Origin: an uncultured Eubacteriales bacterium
Lineage (GTDB): Bacteria > Bacillota > Clostridia > Oscillospirales > Oscillospiraceae
Direction of reading: 5' to 3'
DNA: 32,662 bases
Assembly: GCA_900546415.1 (NCBI GenBank)
Contig: URCY01000015.1
Span: 1-32,662 of the forward strand
Position 1 is the stretch's first letter; every line of letters begins with the position of its first letter. This document shows positions 24,351 through 32,455 of this stretch, one piece after another. The notes below the pieces were generated by a model that did not search any database, was not told the origin of the DNA, and was given only the letters and a program-made list of their open reading frames with translations. The position numbers and the translations under genes were made by a program.

Positions 24351-25216
24351 TATTTATCCTCCTCGCTTTCGCAAGGGAGCTTTCCGGACTGCGCAGCCAG
24401 TTTCCTCTCCTGAGATTTGACACGCCGCTCCAGTTTTTTAATGTCTTCTGCAGCAGGCAAATTCTCCGGTTGAATGCCACGCTGTCCAAGCATATCCCGC
24501 ACGGAGCGATTGTTTTGCACATGTTCTCCGGTAATGGCCCGCTCGCCTTGAAGATCCTTTTCCTCAACATTGTAGTTGGTCATTTCTGCCGCAAGGTTCT
24601 TTGCGGCAATGGAGAGCGTCGGCAGGAAATCAGCCAGTGGGCGATTGTCTTTCACCCCAAGTCGCTCCTTCATTTCTTGCGTCGTGTAACCGCCAAACAG
24701 AGCCCGGTCACCCTTCGAACGAATGCGTCCGAACCCGGCGTCATCCACACCACGCTCATAAATATTCTGTGAAAGCCGTTTTTCGGATTCCCGCAGTCTG
24801 CCTCTGGCTTCTGTGCGCTCAATAAGAGAAATGCGTTCTTCGATCAGCTCCTGCTTTCGAGTCTGGACGGCAAAATAACTTTGTGCAAAGGCAATTTCTT
24901 CTTTTTTAGAATCTCCGTTTTGGGCAATCAAATAACATGCGTAACGAGTAAGCATGTAATCCTTGACCGATCGCTGCGCACCTTTGCCAGCGGTTATCAT
25001 TTTCGTGACCTCACGAAAATGATCCGATACTTCTATTCCACTGGTTTCACAGGATTCGATAGCGCGTCCGATTGCCTTATCAAAGTTCTCCCATCGTTCA
25101 TAGCCGAGAAGCGTCATGAGGTCACGCGCATACCAAAATTCAATATGTGCCTCCTGGTCGCTATGTATCACAAGGTCAAATTGCTCTTTGATTTGACCGA
25201 CTCTCTTTTTATCCAT
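24350..25216 (-). CDS. dinD: DNA damage-inducible protein D (DinD-like)
   Basis: A full-length 288-aa DinD family protein. The N-terminal BRO/KilA-like region has FWYARDLMTLLGYERWENF and AIESCETSGIEVSDHF, and AQRSVKDYMLTRYACYLIAQN follows. The C-terminal part has a helical ERTEARGRL stretch, IRSKGDRALFGGYTTQEMKERLG and NRPLADFLPTLSIAAKNLAAEMT. In E. coli, DinD is SOS-induced and inhibits RecA filament activity. Homologues are often carried next to type III and type I restriction genes, as here. No LexA box was identified nearby. It couples to the 60-aa ORF upstream and mod downstream by 1-nt TAATG overlaps. Confidence 0.9.
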   Translation of the reverse strand: MDKKRVGQIKEQFDLVIHSDQEAHIEFWYARDLMTLLGYERWENFDKAIGRAIESCETSGIEVSDHFREVTKMITAGKGAQRSVKDYMLTRYACYLIAQNGDSKKEEIAFAQSYFAVQTRKQELIEERISLIERTEARGRLRESEKRLSQNIYERGVDDAGFGRIRSKGDRALFGGYTTQEMKERLGVKDNRPLADFLPTLSIAAKNLAAEMTNYNVEEKDLQGERAITGEHVQNNRSVRDMLGQRGIQPENLPAAEDIKKLERRVKSQERKLAAQSGKLPCESEEDK

Positions 25217-25398
25217 TATTCACCCTCCACTGTATTCGCAGTAAGCACTTCATCCGGCAAGTCTCTCACTTTTACGGAAACGGACACGCTTTTCTCGCTT
25301 TTCAGGGTTCCTTGCGCCTGGCAGCGGGCGAACTCCATGCGCAAAACGGCAGCTGTCGTTTTTTGACCGAATTCATCGAGCAGAGAGTGTTTACGCAT
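25216..25398 (-). CDS. Small 60-aa protein of unknown function, first in the defence operon
   Basis: The ORF is charged, with an N-terminal helix (HSLLDEFGQKTTAAVLRMEF) and a Ser/Val-rich C-terminal half. No family is recognised. The ATG at 25398 overlaps the MATE stop as ATGCGTAA, with AGGA 5 nt upstream; an in-frame ATG at 25422 also follows an AAGGAG-like region. The stop overlaps dinD by 1 nt. Its composition is like the island rather than the GC-rich MATE gene, so it may be the 3' remnant of a longer gene cut when the island joined the MATE gene, or a genuine small operon leader gene. Confidence 0.45.
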   Translation of the reverse strand: MRKHSLLDEFGQKTTAAVLRMEFARCQAQGTLKSEKSVSVSVKVRDLPDEVLTANTVEGE

Positions 25399-26773
25399 CA
25401 CGTCCTCGTACTCCTTCCGCATTGCCCAGTAGCTTTTTCAAATACGGCACGAGCATGGCCGCTGCGACCGCCAGCGCGGCGGCATCGGCGACGGGTGTCG
25501 CCCACGCGACGCCAGCCGTGCCGAGCAGCCTGTCGAACACGAACATCAGCGGCACATCCAGCCCGCCCTTGCGCATCATGGTCAGCAGCACCGGGCGCAG
25601 CTTCTTGCCGGTCGCCTGAAAGACCGTAATGCAGAAGAAATTCAGCGCGGTCGTCGGGCAGGCGATGCTCAGAATGCGCAGATAGGTGCGGCCGAAGGCG
25701 ACGGTTTTCGCGTTGCCGATGAACAGCCGCGTGATCGGCTTGGCCTCCCAGAACAGCAGCAGCGCGCCGCTGAGCGAGATGGCGAGGCAGCTGAAAAGCA
25801 GCGCGCGGATCACGCCCATCATGCGCCTGCGGTCGCCGGAGGTATAGTTGAAGCCGATCAGCGGGAGTGTGCCCTGCGTCAGACCCTGCGCAATGGCAAA
25901 GGCCAGCAGATCGATCTTTTTTGCAATGCCCATGCCTGCAATGGCCTCGTTCGAGTCGGCGGAGATGATCTTGTTGAGCATGATGTTCGAGAAGGTCGCC
26001 ATGGTCGAGATCATAAAGCTCGGCAGACCGACGGCCAGCACCTCTCCCGGAATGCCGTCGCCCAGCGAATATTGCCTCGGCGAGAGCGTGATGGTCGATT
26101 CCCTGCGAATTTTGCGGAGAAACAGCAGAAAATAACACAACGCGGCGACGTTGGAAAGCATGGTCGCGATGGCTGCACCGGTGATCTCCAGCCGGAACAC
26201 AAAGATGAACAGCGGGTCGAGCGCCATGTTCAGCACGCCGCCGAAGGCGATGCCGATGCTCGCCTGCCGGGAATAGCCCTCGGCGCGAATCAGATGCGCC
26301 AGCTCGGCGCTGAGCACCGTCGGAACGGCGCCGATGCCGACCGTCCAGAGCACGTAGGACATGCTGTAGCCCAGCGTTTTCTCGTCCGCGCCGAAGATCG
26401 GCAGCAGCACCGGCCGCAGCGCCAGCGCCAGCAGGCCGTAGAGCAGCGCGACGGCCGCGCTCGTCCAGATGCAGAACGCGGCGGTATGCGCCGCCTTTTC
26501 GCGGTTTTTCAGGCCGAGGCAGCGCGAGATCAGGCTCGAGCCGCCGACGCCGAACAGGTTGGCCTGCGCCGTCATCAGCATGAACAGCGGCATGGCGACC
26601 GTTGCGGCGGCAACCTGATCCGGGTCGTTGAGTTGGCCGATGTAATAGGTGTCGGCCATGTTATAGACCACGGTGATGATCTGACTGATGACCGTCGGCA
26701 GCGCCAGCGCCGCGACGGCTCTGCCGACCGGCGCCGAGGTGAATAATGCTTCTTTAGGGGTTGTCTGTTCCAC
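25391..26773 (-). CDS. MATE family efflux transporter
   Basis: A Na+/H+-coupled multidrug/toxin extrusion protein. It has 460 aa, about 12 membrane segments in two similar halves, an N-terminal PTVISQIITVVYNMADTYYI and a second-half GLTQGTLPLIGFNYTSGDRR, typical of DinF/NorM-like clostridial members. The only start available is GTG at 26773, because the first internal Met is at residue 38. It lies inside the last 20 nt of the upstream DUF2974 gene, indicating coupling. The extreme C-terminus (VRGRDA) is encoded at the point where GC drops into the defence island, so the last residues could derive from the junction. Substrate is unknown. Confidence 0.9.
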   Translation of the reverse strand: MEQTTPKEALFTSAPVGRAVAALALPTVISQIITVVYNMADTYYIGQLNDPDQVAAATVAMPLFMLMTAQANLFGVGGSSLISRCLGLKNREKAAHTAAFCIWTSAAVALLYGLLALALRPVLLPIFGADEKTLGYSMSYVLWTVGIGAVPTVLSAELAHLIRAEGYSRQASIGIAFGGVLNMALDPLFIFVFRLEITGAAIATMLSNVAALCYFLLFLRKIRRESTITLSPRQYSLGDGIPGEVLAVGLPSFMISTMATFSNIMLNKIISADSNEAIAGMGIAKKIDLLAFAIAQGLTQGTLPLIGFNYTSGDRRRMMGVIRALLFSCLAISLSGALLLFWEAKPITRLFIGNAKTVAFGRTYLRILSIACPTTALNFFCITVFQATGKKLRPVLLTMMRKGGLDVPLMFVFDRLLGTAGVAWATPVADAAALAVAAAMLVPYLKKLLGNAEGVRGRDA

Positions 26774-27893
26774 GTTTCAAGCTCTTTTCCGATTCGTTTG
26801 CGCCCCGGCTGAGGCTGACGATCTGCGACAGACCGGTCGAGGTGCTCCGCAGAAGCTGCCGCAGCGCCAGTGTGACGGCGCGGTGCGTCGGCTCGTCCAG
26901 ACTCTTCGCCGCGCGCAGGACGGTTTTGGAATTTGTGAACCACTTTTCGCTCAGCTCGCTCAGCGTTTCGGCGTTGGTCTGCGCCAGCAGATAGAACACC
27001 GCGTCGATGAAGCGCTCGCGCTCGGCGGGCGTCAGCGACGCGAGCCACGCTTTGAGCGTTGTGTCGATAAAGCGGCTCCTCTGATTCACGGATTCCAGAC
27101 TGACAAAATGCCCGTTTTCGACGTCCCAGGAATAAAGGTCGTGCTGATAGATCCCCATCCGGGCGCTGTGCACGACCGTGTATCGCTCCTCATGCCCGAG
27201 CAGCATCCCGATCACGGAGGACTGCGGCACGAAGGTCTGCACGCGGTCGCAGATCGCCTGATAGCCCGCCTGCCGCAGCACGGACTCGGGGAAACCCGGC
27301 CCGTCATAGTTATAAACGGCGAGAATGCGCGACTGGATCGCCGGTGCGCAGTTCGCTGCCGCGTAAACGGCCAGATTGCCGCCCTTGGAATGCCCGCAGA
27401 GCAGCAGGGCGCCGGTATGCTGCGCCGCAACATCCCAGAGATAGGCTGCCGCCAGCTCCTGCGCCGGGACCGGGCAGCGGAAGCTCATGTTGAAATCCTC
27501 TTTCCAGCCGACCAGCGTGTCGTCCGTGCCGCGAAAGACGAGACAGAGCAGCTGCGGCGCGAGCCGCAGCGTCAGCGCGGAAAACTGCGTCTCCGTGTCG
27601 GTCTGAGCGGCGAGACCCTGCAGCAACGCGCCGCGATAACGCGCGCTGCTTACAAGCGCGTCCAAAAGCTGCAGATCCTTCGGCTGGGTCACGTGCGCGA
27701 CGGCCTCGGGCGTTTGCAGCAGCAGCGCGGCGGCCTCAGCCAGCCGGATCGGATCGGAGCGGCGCGCAAGCGCGGTGTGCTCGAAGGGCAGATAGGCCAG
27801 CCGCGCGAGCAGCGCGCCGTCCAGCTCCTGAAACGGCCGGTCGGAAAAAGCGTCTCCGCCGCGACGTTCCAGATCGTCGATCAGCTCCGCCAT
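26754..27893 (-). CDS. DUF2974 (Mbeg1-like) alpha/beta-hydrolase family protein
   Basis: A 379-aa protein of the DUF2974 family with a lipase-like alpha/beta-hydrolase core. FRGTDD at 120-125 is a lipase-type strand, CGHSKGGNLAVYAA contains the nucleophile elbow with Ser169, and YNYDGPGF carries a probable catalytic Asp. The C-terminal 120 residues are helical, ending in a Ser-rich basic tail. No signal peptide is seen. The start is the ATG at 27893, because GAGGAGG is 8 nt upstream. An in-frame extension to 28253 runs through tandem repeats and past the promoter and is not credible. It probably forms an operon with the MATE gene, which starts within its last codons. Confidence 0.85.
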   Translation of the reverse strand: MAELIDDLERRGGDAFSDRPFQELDGALLARLAYLPFEHTALARRSDPIRLAEAAALLLQTPEAVAHVTQPKDLQLLDALVSSARYRGALLQGLAAQTDTETQFSALTLRLAPQLLCLVFRGTDDTLVGWKEDFNMSFRCPVPAQELAAAYLWDVAAQHTGALLLCGHSKGGNLAVYAAANCAPAIQSRILAVYNYDGPGFPESVLRQAGYQAICDRVQTFVPQSSVIGMLLGHEERYTVVHSARMGIYQHDLYSWDVENGHFVSLESVNQRSRFIDTTLKAWLASLTPAERERFIDAVFYLLAQTNAETLSELSEKWFTNSKTVLRAAKSLDEPTHRAVTLALRQLLRSTSTGLSQIVSLSRGANESEKSLKRGTDNP

Positions 27894-27969
27894 ATTCTGC
27901 GCCTCCTCTGTCGGTTTTTCGGAGCTGCCGCGCGACCGCGCCGGCGCGTCCGATAACGGTTCTGCCTCT

Positions 27970-27997
27970 ATTATAACATTGTGTGCGCAAAATGCAA
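27970..27997 (-). promoter_or_regulatory. Promoter of the DUF2974-MATE operon
   Basis: TTGCAT (27997-27992) and a perfect TATAAT (27975-27970) with 16-nt spacing lie about 75 nt before the DUF2974 start. Given the unbroken overlaps downstream, it may also transcribe the restriction genes. Confidence 0.65.
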
Positions 27998-28060
27998 GCG
28001 GCGAAAATTCGGCAAAAACCGTGAGATCCCTTGACTGGAAACGCGCCCCACTCTGCGCGT

Positions 28061-28225
28061 CGTCGCTGACGGCTGCGCAGCACCCGCAAGGGGGCACACC
28101 GCATCCGTAGCGCTCCTCGCTGCGCTTCGTCGCTGACGGCTGCGCAGTACCCGCAAGGGGCACGCCGCATCCGTAGCGCTCCTCGCTGCGCTTCGTCGCT
28201 GACGGCTGCGCAGCACCCGCAAAAT
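28061..28225. repeat. Tandem 66-67-bp repeat, two and a half copies
   Basis: Units start at 28061, 28128 and 28194 with CGTCGCTGACGGCTGCGCAG, followed by ACCCGCAAGGGGCAC and CGCATCCGTAGCGCTCCTCG. The third unit stops after ACCCGCAAA. The copies are almost identical, differing by one or two bases and one insertion, so the array is young. It lies upstream of the DUF2974 promoter and next to a family B element. Confidence 0.88.
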
Positions 28226-28269
28226 CCTTGCAAAGTACGCCATTTTTACCCAAAAACGTCTCAATTTCG

Positions 28270-28521
28270 TGTCATTGCGAGGCCGCAGCGCGGCCGTGGC
28301 AATCTGAAAGCCGAAGGTAAGGTATCCCGTAACGAAGCACGGGAGCATGAAGCAAGCGGGAAGCCCTATTACAAAAACATGGATTCACTGCTTCATTCTG
28401 CTTCCTCTATTTTCATTCCAAGGTATTGTTTCGTTCCACGCAGCCATAGTTCGTTCCGGGATGGCAAAACGCATCGTCAAAGATTGCCGCGTCGGGCGCA
28501 GGCGCCCTCCTCGCAATGACA
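28270..28521. repeat. Family B MITE-like element, complete copy 2 (252 bp)
   Basis: It has the same end structure as 7139-7388, with TGTCATTGCGAGG at the left and CCTCCTCGCAATGACA at the right, and matching interior blocks (GAACGAAGCACGGGAGCA, ATTCCAAGG, GTTCGTTCCGGGATGGCA). The left arm carries a GGCCGCAGCGCGGCC palindrome instead of GAGCGCAGCGACGC. No coding capacity. Confidence 0.82.
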
Positions 28522-28524
28522 CAA

Positions 28525-28557
28525 AACCGGTAGGTTTTACGAAAAAACCTACCGGTT
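28525..28557. terminator. Perfect hairpin flanking family B copy 2
   Basis: AACCGGTAGGTTTT and AAAACCTACCGGTT pair perfectly over 14 bp with a short loop. The hairpin sits 4 nt outside the element end and 5 nt before a family A copy. It may end the transcript of the LRR gene if that reads through 28749. Confidence 0.55.
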
Positions 28558-28561
28558 CCTT

Positions 28562-28686
28562 AAGGAACCTCTGAATAAATCTGCTGCGGCGCTCAGCGGG
28601 TCTTTCGTCCCAACTTATCGGTTTGAAAATCTTGAAATACACAAAGTATTCCTGCGATTTCCAAACCTCAATTTGGAACAAAATCC
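28562..28686 (+). repeat. Family A dispersed repeat, complete copy 2
   Basis: The only copy here that is not cut by a window end. It runs from AAGGAACCTCTGAATAAATC to GGAACAAAATCC. The copy at 1-126 matches over the same span in reverse orientation. The function and any parent IS are unknown. Confidence 0.85.
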
Positions 28687-28748
28687 CTCGCTGACCACTC
28701 TTGCGATTTAATCAGAGCTTCCTTAAAATCACGGATTTTAATCAGGTG

Positions 28749-31700
28749 TCAGCTTTGCTTCCACGCGGCCATGGAATCGCCGTATTTGATGAGCTCCCGC
28801 ATCAGCTCGCCCTGCCGCGCGTCGGTCTGCTTGCTGTAGGCGTAGCTCTGGATGGAATAGGTGCGGCTGTTGCTGACCGCCGTGTCACCGGACATGACCT
28901 GAAAGATGACAGCCTTGCGCATCTCGGTCGCGCCCAAGTCGTCAAACAGGACGGATTTCAGTGTCCCGGCGGCGTTATAATTCACAAACTCGTCAGAGAG
29001 GAACGTCCGCAGGATGCCGCCGTCGGCGTCCCGCACCACGACGCGCAGATCGGTCAGGCTGCCGCCGTCGTTGAGATAATCCGTCGGGTCGAAGACGAAT
29101 TTCATCACGATCTTGCTCTCGAAGATCAGCGTGCAGCCGCTGACGGCAACGCGCGGGTTTGTGACCGCGCCCTCTGCGCGGTCGCTGTTGATTGCCGCGG
29201 CGGTCTGCGTCCCGAGCGCGGCCTGCCCGGCCGTCAGGTCGGCGTTGACGAGGCCGTTCACATTGCGGTTGAAATAAACCTGCGCGGCGGAGGCGTAGTT
29301 CAGGAAATCGACCAACGCGCGCTTGGCTGCCGCCTTCGTGCCGGACTTTGCAAGGGTGTTGTAGCAATACTGCTTGACGCTGTAGCCGCTCTGCGTCGCA
29401 CCCTCGTAGGTCTTGCCGTTCTTCACGCCGTAGATCGTCGCGTCGACGCTGCTTCCGACCTCGGCCGCCGAAAGCCCGGCGAAGCGGAAGCCATAGGCCT
29501 TGTAGCCGCTGTTGTAGTCCGTGGACGGGACGATTTCGGACTCCGTGCCGGTCACGTTGCCCTCGGCGTCATAGACGGATTTCGTGACCCGCAGATAGAC
29601 CGAATCATAGGGGTCGACGGCGGCCTTCGGAACGTAGTATTTGATCGAAAAATCGGCCTCGAAGGTGACGGTCTTGCCGAAAAATTTCAGGTTTTCGTCG
29701 GTCAGCTTTTCAACCGCGCCGCAGGCGCAGACGCCGTCCACATAGTGGTGCCCCAGGGCGGGAAGCTCCTCATAGCTCGTGTAGGCGCAGCGGCTGCACG
29801 TCTGATAGGCGTTCCAGCCGACCTCGGTGCAGGTCGCAGCCTTCGCCTCATGGTCAACATAGTCGTGCCCCAGGGCGGGAAGCTCCTCATAGCTCGTGTA
29901 AGCGCAGCGGCTGCACGTCTGATAGGCGCTCCAGCCGACCTCGGTGCAGGTCGCAGCCTTCGCCTCGTGGTCAACATAGTCGTGCCCCAACGCCTCGGTC
30001 GCCTCCGGCTCGATCCGGTAATCGCAGCGGGAGCAATAGCTGCCTGCGGTCAGGCCGCCCTCCGTGCAGGTGGCGGGGACGGGGGATTCGAGCAGAATGT
30101 CGTGCCCCAAGGCCTTCACGGGTCGTGCGGAATAGCGCGCGCCGCAGCGTGCGCAGTGTTCGGCTGCGGACATTCCTGCCTCGGTACAGGTCGCCGGAAC
30201 GGCGGGAATGTCGATCACAAGGTCATGCCCCAATCTGTCGACGGAGGAATCCGGGTCCTGATAGCTGCTCCCGCATTCGCAGGTGTAGGTCGTGTATCCG
30301 GATTTTTCGCAGGTGGGGGAGACAACCGTGACCGTGTAGCTGTGTCTGTGGGACGGCTCGGGGCGGTTCTCGCCGTCCCAGAGTGCGGTGGGGCAGCCCT
30401 TCCAGCTGCTCTCCGGCCAGCCGGAGCGGTCTGCGAGGTGATAGACTGTCCGGTCGGGCTTGACGCTCTCATTGTTATAGAATACACTACTGTCGCATTG
30501 CGGCGCGTCGCCCTTGAAATAGACGCTTTGCAAGGAGATACAATGTTCAAATGCATAGCCTTGAATGGATGTGACGCTCTGCGGGATCGTGATTTCGGTC
30601 AGACGGAAGCATCCTTCGAATGCATTCCAACCAATGGACGTGACGCGCTCCGGGAGCACGAGCGCAGTCAGCCTGATGCATTCGGAGAACGTGCCGTCAC
30701 GGATCTCTGTAAGACCTTCCGGGAGCGTGATGCTGCGCAAATTGGAACAGTTGGAGAACGCGCGATTTCCGATTTCCGTAACATGCGCCGGGATCGCAAG
30801 CTCTGTCAGAGCGAAGCAGTCGCGGAACGCATCCGCGCTGATCGACGTCACGCCTTCCGGGATCGCATAGCCGTCCAAGGAAGCGGCGACGGGCACACGG
30901 ATCAGCTCCGTCTGCGCTTTGTTATAGAGAAGGCCGCGCCCGTCGCTGGAGAAGGCGGCGTTTTCCGGGTCGACATGAATTGCCGTCAGGTGCGCACACT
31001 GAAAGGCGTTCGCGCCAACGGATGCCACATTTTTCGGAAGCATGACCTCGCGCAGCCCGCATCCGTCGAATGCTTTGGCTCCGATGGAGGTAAGCGTCTC
31101 CGGGAACGTGACGCTGCTCAGAGCGGTGCACTCCTTAAAAGCGCCGTCCCCAATGGAAACGACGCTTTCCGGAAGGGCCAGCTCGGTCAGCTTGGTGCAG
31201 TTGTAGAAGGCGTATTCTGCAATGGAGGTCACGCTCTTCGGAAGCGTGAGCTTTGCCAGATTGGCGCAGGATGAGAAGACCCAATTTTCAATGGAGGTGA
31301 CGCCCTCCGGAACCGTGACGTCGGACAGCCTCGCGCAGCCGGAGAACGCGGAGCTTCGGATCGACGTGACGGTTTTGGGGATGACATAGCGGCCGTAGGG
31401 GAAGTTCTTGGGTGCGAGGATCAGCTCGGTTTTGTCCTTGTTGAACAGAACGCCGCATACGTCGCTGGAATACACGGGGTTTTCCGGATCGACCTGAAAC
31501 TCGGCCAAGCCGGCGCAGCAGGAGAACGTGGAAAGCTCGATGCTCGTGAGATGCTTCGGGAACGTGATACCGGTCAGGCTATCGCAGCCACAGAAGGCAT
31601 GCTCCCCGATGGACGTCAGTGCCTGGGGAAGCGTGATATCGGTCAGTTTGTCACAGCTATCAAACGCACAGCGTTCAATGGATTTCACGCCGTCGGGGAG

Positions 31701-32084
31701 CTTGACGGAGGTCAGGTTGTAGCAGCTTTCAAATGCGCTCTCCCCGATCTTTGTGATGCCCGCTCCCGCGTCTACGGATTCCAGCCCGCTCAACCGAAAA
31801 AACGCATAGGGCGTGATCTCCTTCACGGTGTCCGCGATGACGATTTTTTTGACACTCGAGAAGCCGTGCCAAGGAATTTTGGAGACGGTAAAAGGATTCC
31901 GGACCCGATGCTCCGGGTCGCTCATGGCGAGCACGGTCATGGTTTTGGTGGAGGAATCGTATTCGTATCGGAAATGATCCGCCCAGTAGTCGTAGGTCGC
32001 GCCTGCGGTCAGGGGGATTCCCGCAAGCAAAACGGCGCAGAGCGCCGCCAGCGTTAAAATGAGGCTCAAGCATCTTCTTTTCAT
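28749..32084 (-). CDS. Secreted BspA-like leucine-rich-repeat surface protein with cysteine-pair repeats
   Basis: A 1111-aa exported protein. Signal peptide: MKRRC then a hydrophobic core and a probable cut after LTAGA. Residues about 50-578 are roughly 18 BspA-type LRR_5 units (pattern VTSIGxxAFxxCxxLxxxxLP), with two VDPEN...SSD inserts. Residues 579-790 carry five ATCTExG...C..C units with GHDY spacers, resembling metal-binding cysteine-pair repeats common in clostridial surface proteins. Residues 791-1111 form a beta-rich C-terminal domain. No LPxTG or membrane anchor is seen, so attachment is unexplained. The start at 32084 has GGAGA 6 nt upstream; the in-frame extension to 32216 lacks a signal. 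Expected roles are adhesion or host contact; this is inference from the family. Confidence 0.88.
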   Translation of the reverse strand: MKRRCLSLILTLAALCAVLLAGIPLTAGATYDYWADHFRYEYDSSTKTMTVLAMSDPEHRVRNPFTVSKIPWHGFSSVKKIVIADTVKEITPYAFFRLSGLESVDAGAGITKIGESAFESCYNLTSVKLPDGVKSIERCAFDSCDKLTDITLPQALTSIGEHAFCGCDSLTGITFPKHLTSIELSTFSCCAGLAEFQVDPENPVYSSDVCGVLFNKDKTELILAPKNFPYGRYVIPKTVTSIRSSAFSGCARLSDVTVPEGVTSIENWVFSSCANLAKLTLPKSVTSIAEYAFYNCTKLTELALPESVVSIGDGAFKECTALSSVTFPETLTSIGAKAFDGCGLREVMLPKNVASVGANAFQCAHLTAIHVDPENAAFSSDGRGLLYNKAQTELIRVPVAASLDGYAIPEGVTSISADAFRDCFALTELAIPAHVTEIGNRAFSNCSNLRSITLPEGLTEIRDGTFSECIRLTALVLPERVTSIGWNAFEGCFRLTEITIPQSVTSIQGYAFEHCISLQSVYFKGDAPQCDSSVFYNNESVKPDRTVYHLADRSGWPESSWKGCPTALWDGENRPEPSHRHSYTVTVVSPTCEKSGYTTYTCECGSSYQDPDSSVDRLGHDLVIDIPAVPATCTEAGMSAAEHCARCGARYSARPVKALGHDILLESPVPATCTEGGLTAGSYCSRCDYRIEPEATEALGHDYVDHEAKAATCTEVGWSAYQTCSRCAYTSYEELPALGHDYVDHEAKAATCTEVGWNAYQTCSRCAYTSYEELPALGHHYVDGVCACGAVEKLTDENLKFFGKTVTFEADFSIKYYVPKAAVDPYDSVYLRVTKSVYDAEGNVTGTESEIVPSTDYNSGYKAYGFRFAGLSAAEVGSSVDATIYGVKNGKTYEGATQSGYSVKQYCYNTLAKSGTKAAAKRALVDFLNYASAAQVYFNRNVNGLVNADLTAGQAALGTQTAAAINSDRAEGAVTNPRVAVSGCTLIFESKIVMKFVFDPTDYLNDGGSLTDLRVVVRDADGGILRTFLSDEFVNYNAAGTLKSVLFDDLGATEMRKAVIFQVMSGDTAVSNSRTYSIQSYAYSKQTDARQGELMRELIKYGDSMAAWKQS
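29741..29974 (-). repeat. Tandem 117-bp duplication inside the LRR gene
   Basis: Two nearly identical 117-bp units (29741-29857 and 29858-29974) each encode 39 residues of the cysteine-pair repeat, with one residue difference (GWSAYQ versus GWNAYQ). Neighbouring units are diverged, so this pair is a recent duplication that could vary in copy number. Confidence 0.88.
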
Positions 32085-32220
32085 AAGCGATCTCCTTTTT
32101 TCTGCTGCTTTTTCAAAGCAGCGCCGTCTATGTGGCCGGTGCTTCCTGCGGGCGCAGAGCGGCGCGCAAGCCCATGCCGAGGCGTGGGTCTCAGGCGGGA
32201 CAATCCCTCGGCACAACCTT

Positions 32221-32255
32221 ATGATAACAGGAGCTTGTCATGAACTTATCATGAA
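32221..32255 (-). promoter_or_regulatory. Activator-type promoter of the LRR gene with an 11-bp-spaced direct repeat
   Basis: On the minus strand TTCATGA occurs twice (32255-32249 and 32244-32238) with an 11-bp period, ending 11 nt before a TATCAT -10 box (32226-32221). The -35 position is occupied by the repeat and has poor consensus. This geometry is typical of OmpR/PhoP-class response-regulator sites. The leader of about 130 nt includes a GCTGCTTT/AAAGCAGC hairpin near the ribosome site. Confidence 0.5.
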
Positions 32256-32338
32256 GCTGTTAGGAAGTTGTAAAAATCCGGGATCGCGGACGAAATCAAG
32301 CGGAAAAGCAACCAGCTTTTACAAAAGGAAGTGAGGAA

Positions 32339-32455
32339 ATGAACGATTTGAACGTAACGCAGGCACTGCTGAAAGCGATCCTCGAGCTTATCGAGAAATG
32401 CGAAACGCTTGAAGAGCTGCGCGAGAGTGTGAAGCGCATCATGAACGAGCAATAA
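32339..32455 (+). CDS. Small 38-aa protein facing an antisense small-RNA candidate
   Basis: The ORF starts MNDLNVTQALLKAILELIEK and ends ESVKRIMNEQ. It is a mostly amphipathic helix with regular Leu/Ile spacing and many Glu and Lys residues, and no membrane segment. GGAAGTGAGG precedes the ATG. It stops directly before the A-run that forms the T-tail of the opposing RNA, so the two transcripts would overlap at the 3' end. The codon pattern and ribosome site support a real gene, but no characterised family is recognised. It is unlike the hydrophobic toxins of type I toxin-antitoxin pairs. Confidence 0.6.
   Translation: MNDLNVTQALLKAILELIEKCETLEELRESVKRIMNEQ

Noticed and set aside
28061..28225. 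Possible CRISPR array
   Set aside because: Units are contiguous near-identical 66-67-bp copies with no unique spacers and no cas genes nearby.
27894..28253. N-terminal extension of the DUF2974 protein
   Set aside because: The extension would translate the tandem repeat and cross the promoter; the ATG at 27893 has GAGGAGG at ideal distance.
28701..31274. 857-codon open frame on the plus strand
   Set aside because: It lies wholly antisense to the LRR gene, which has a signal peptide, ribosome site and clear repeats. The long antisense frame is a by-product of repeated GC-rich codons.
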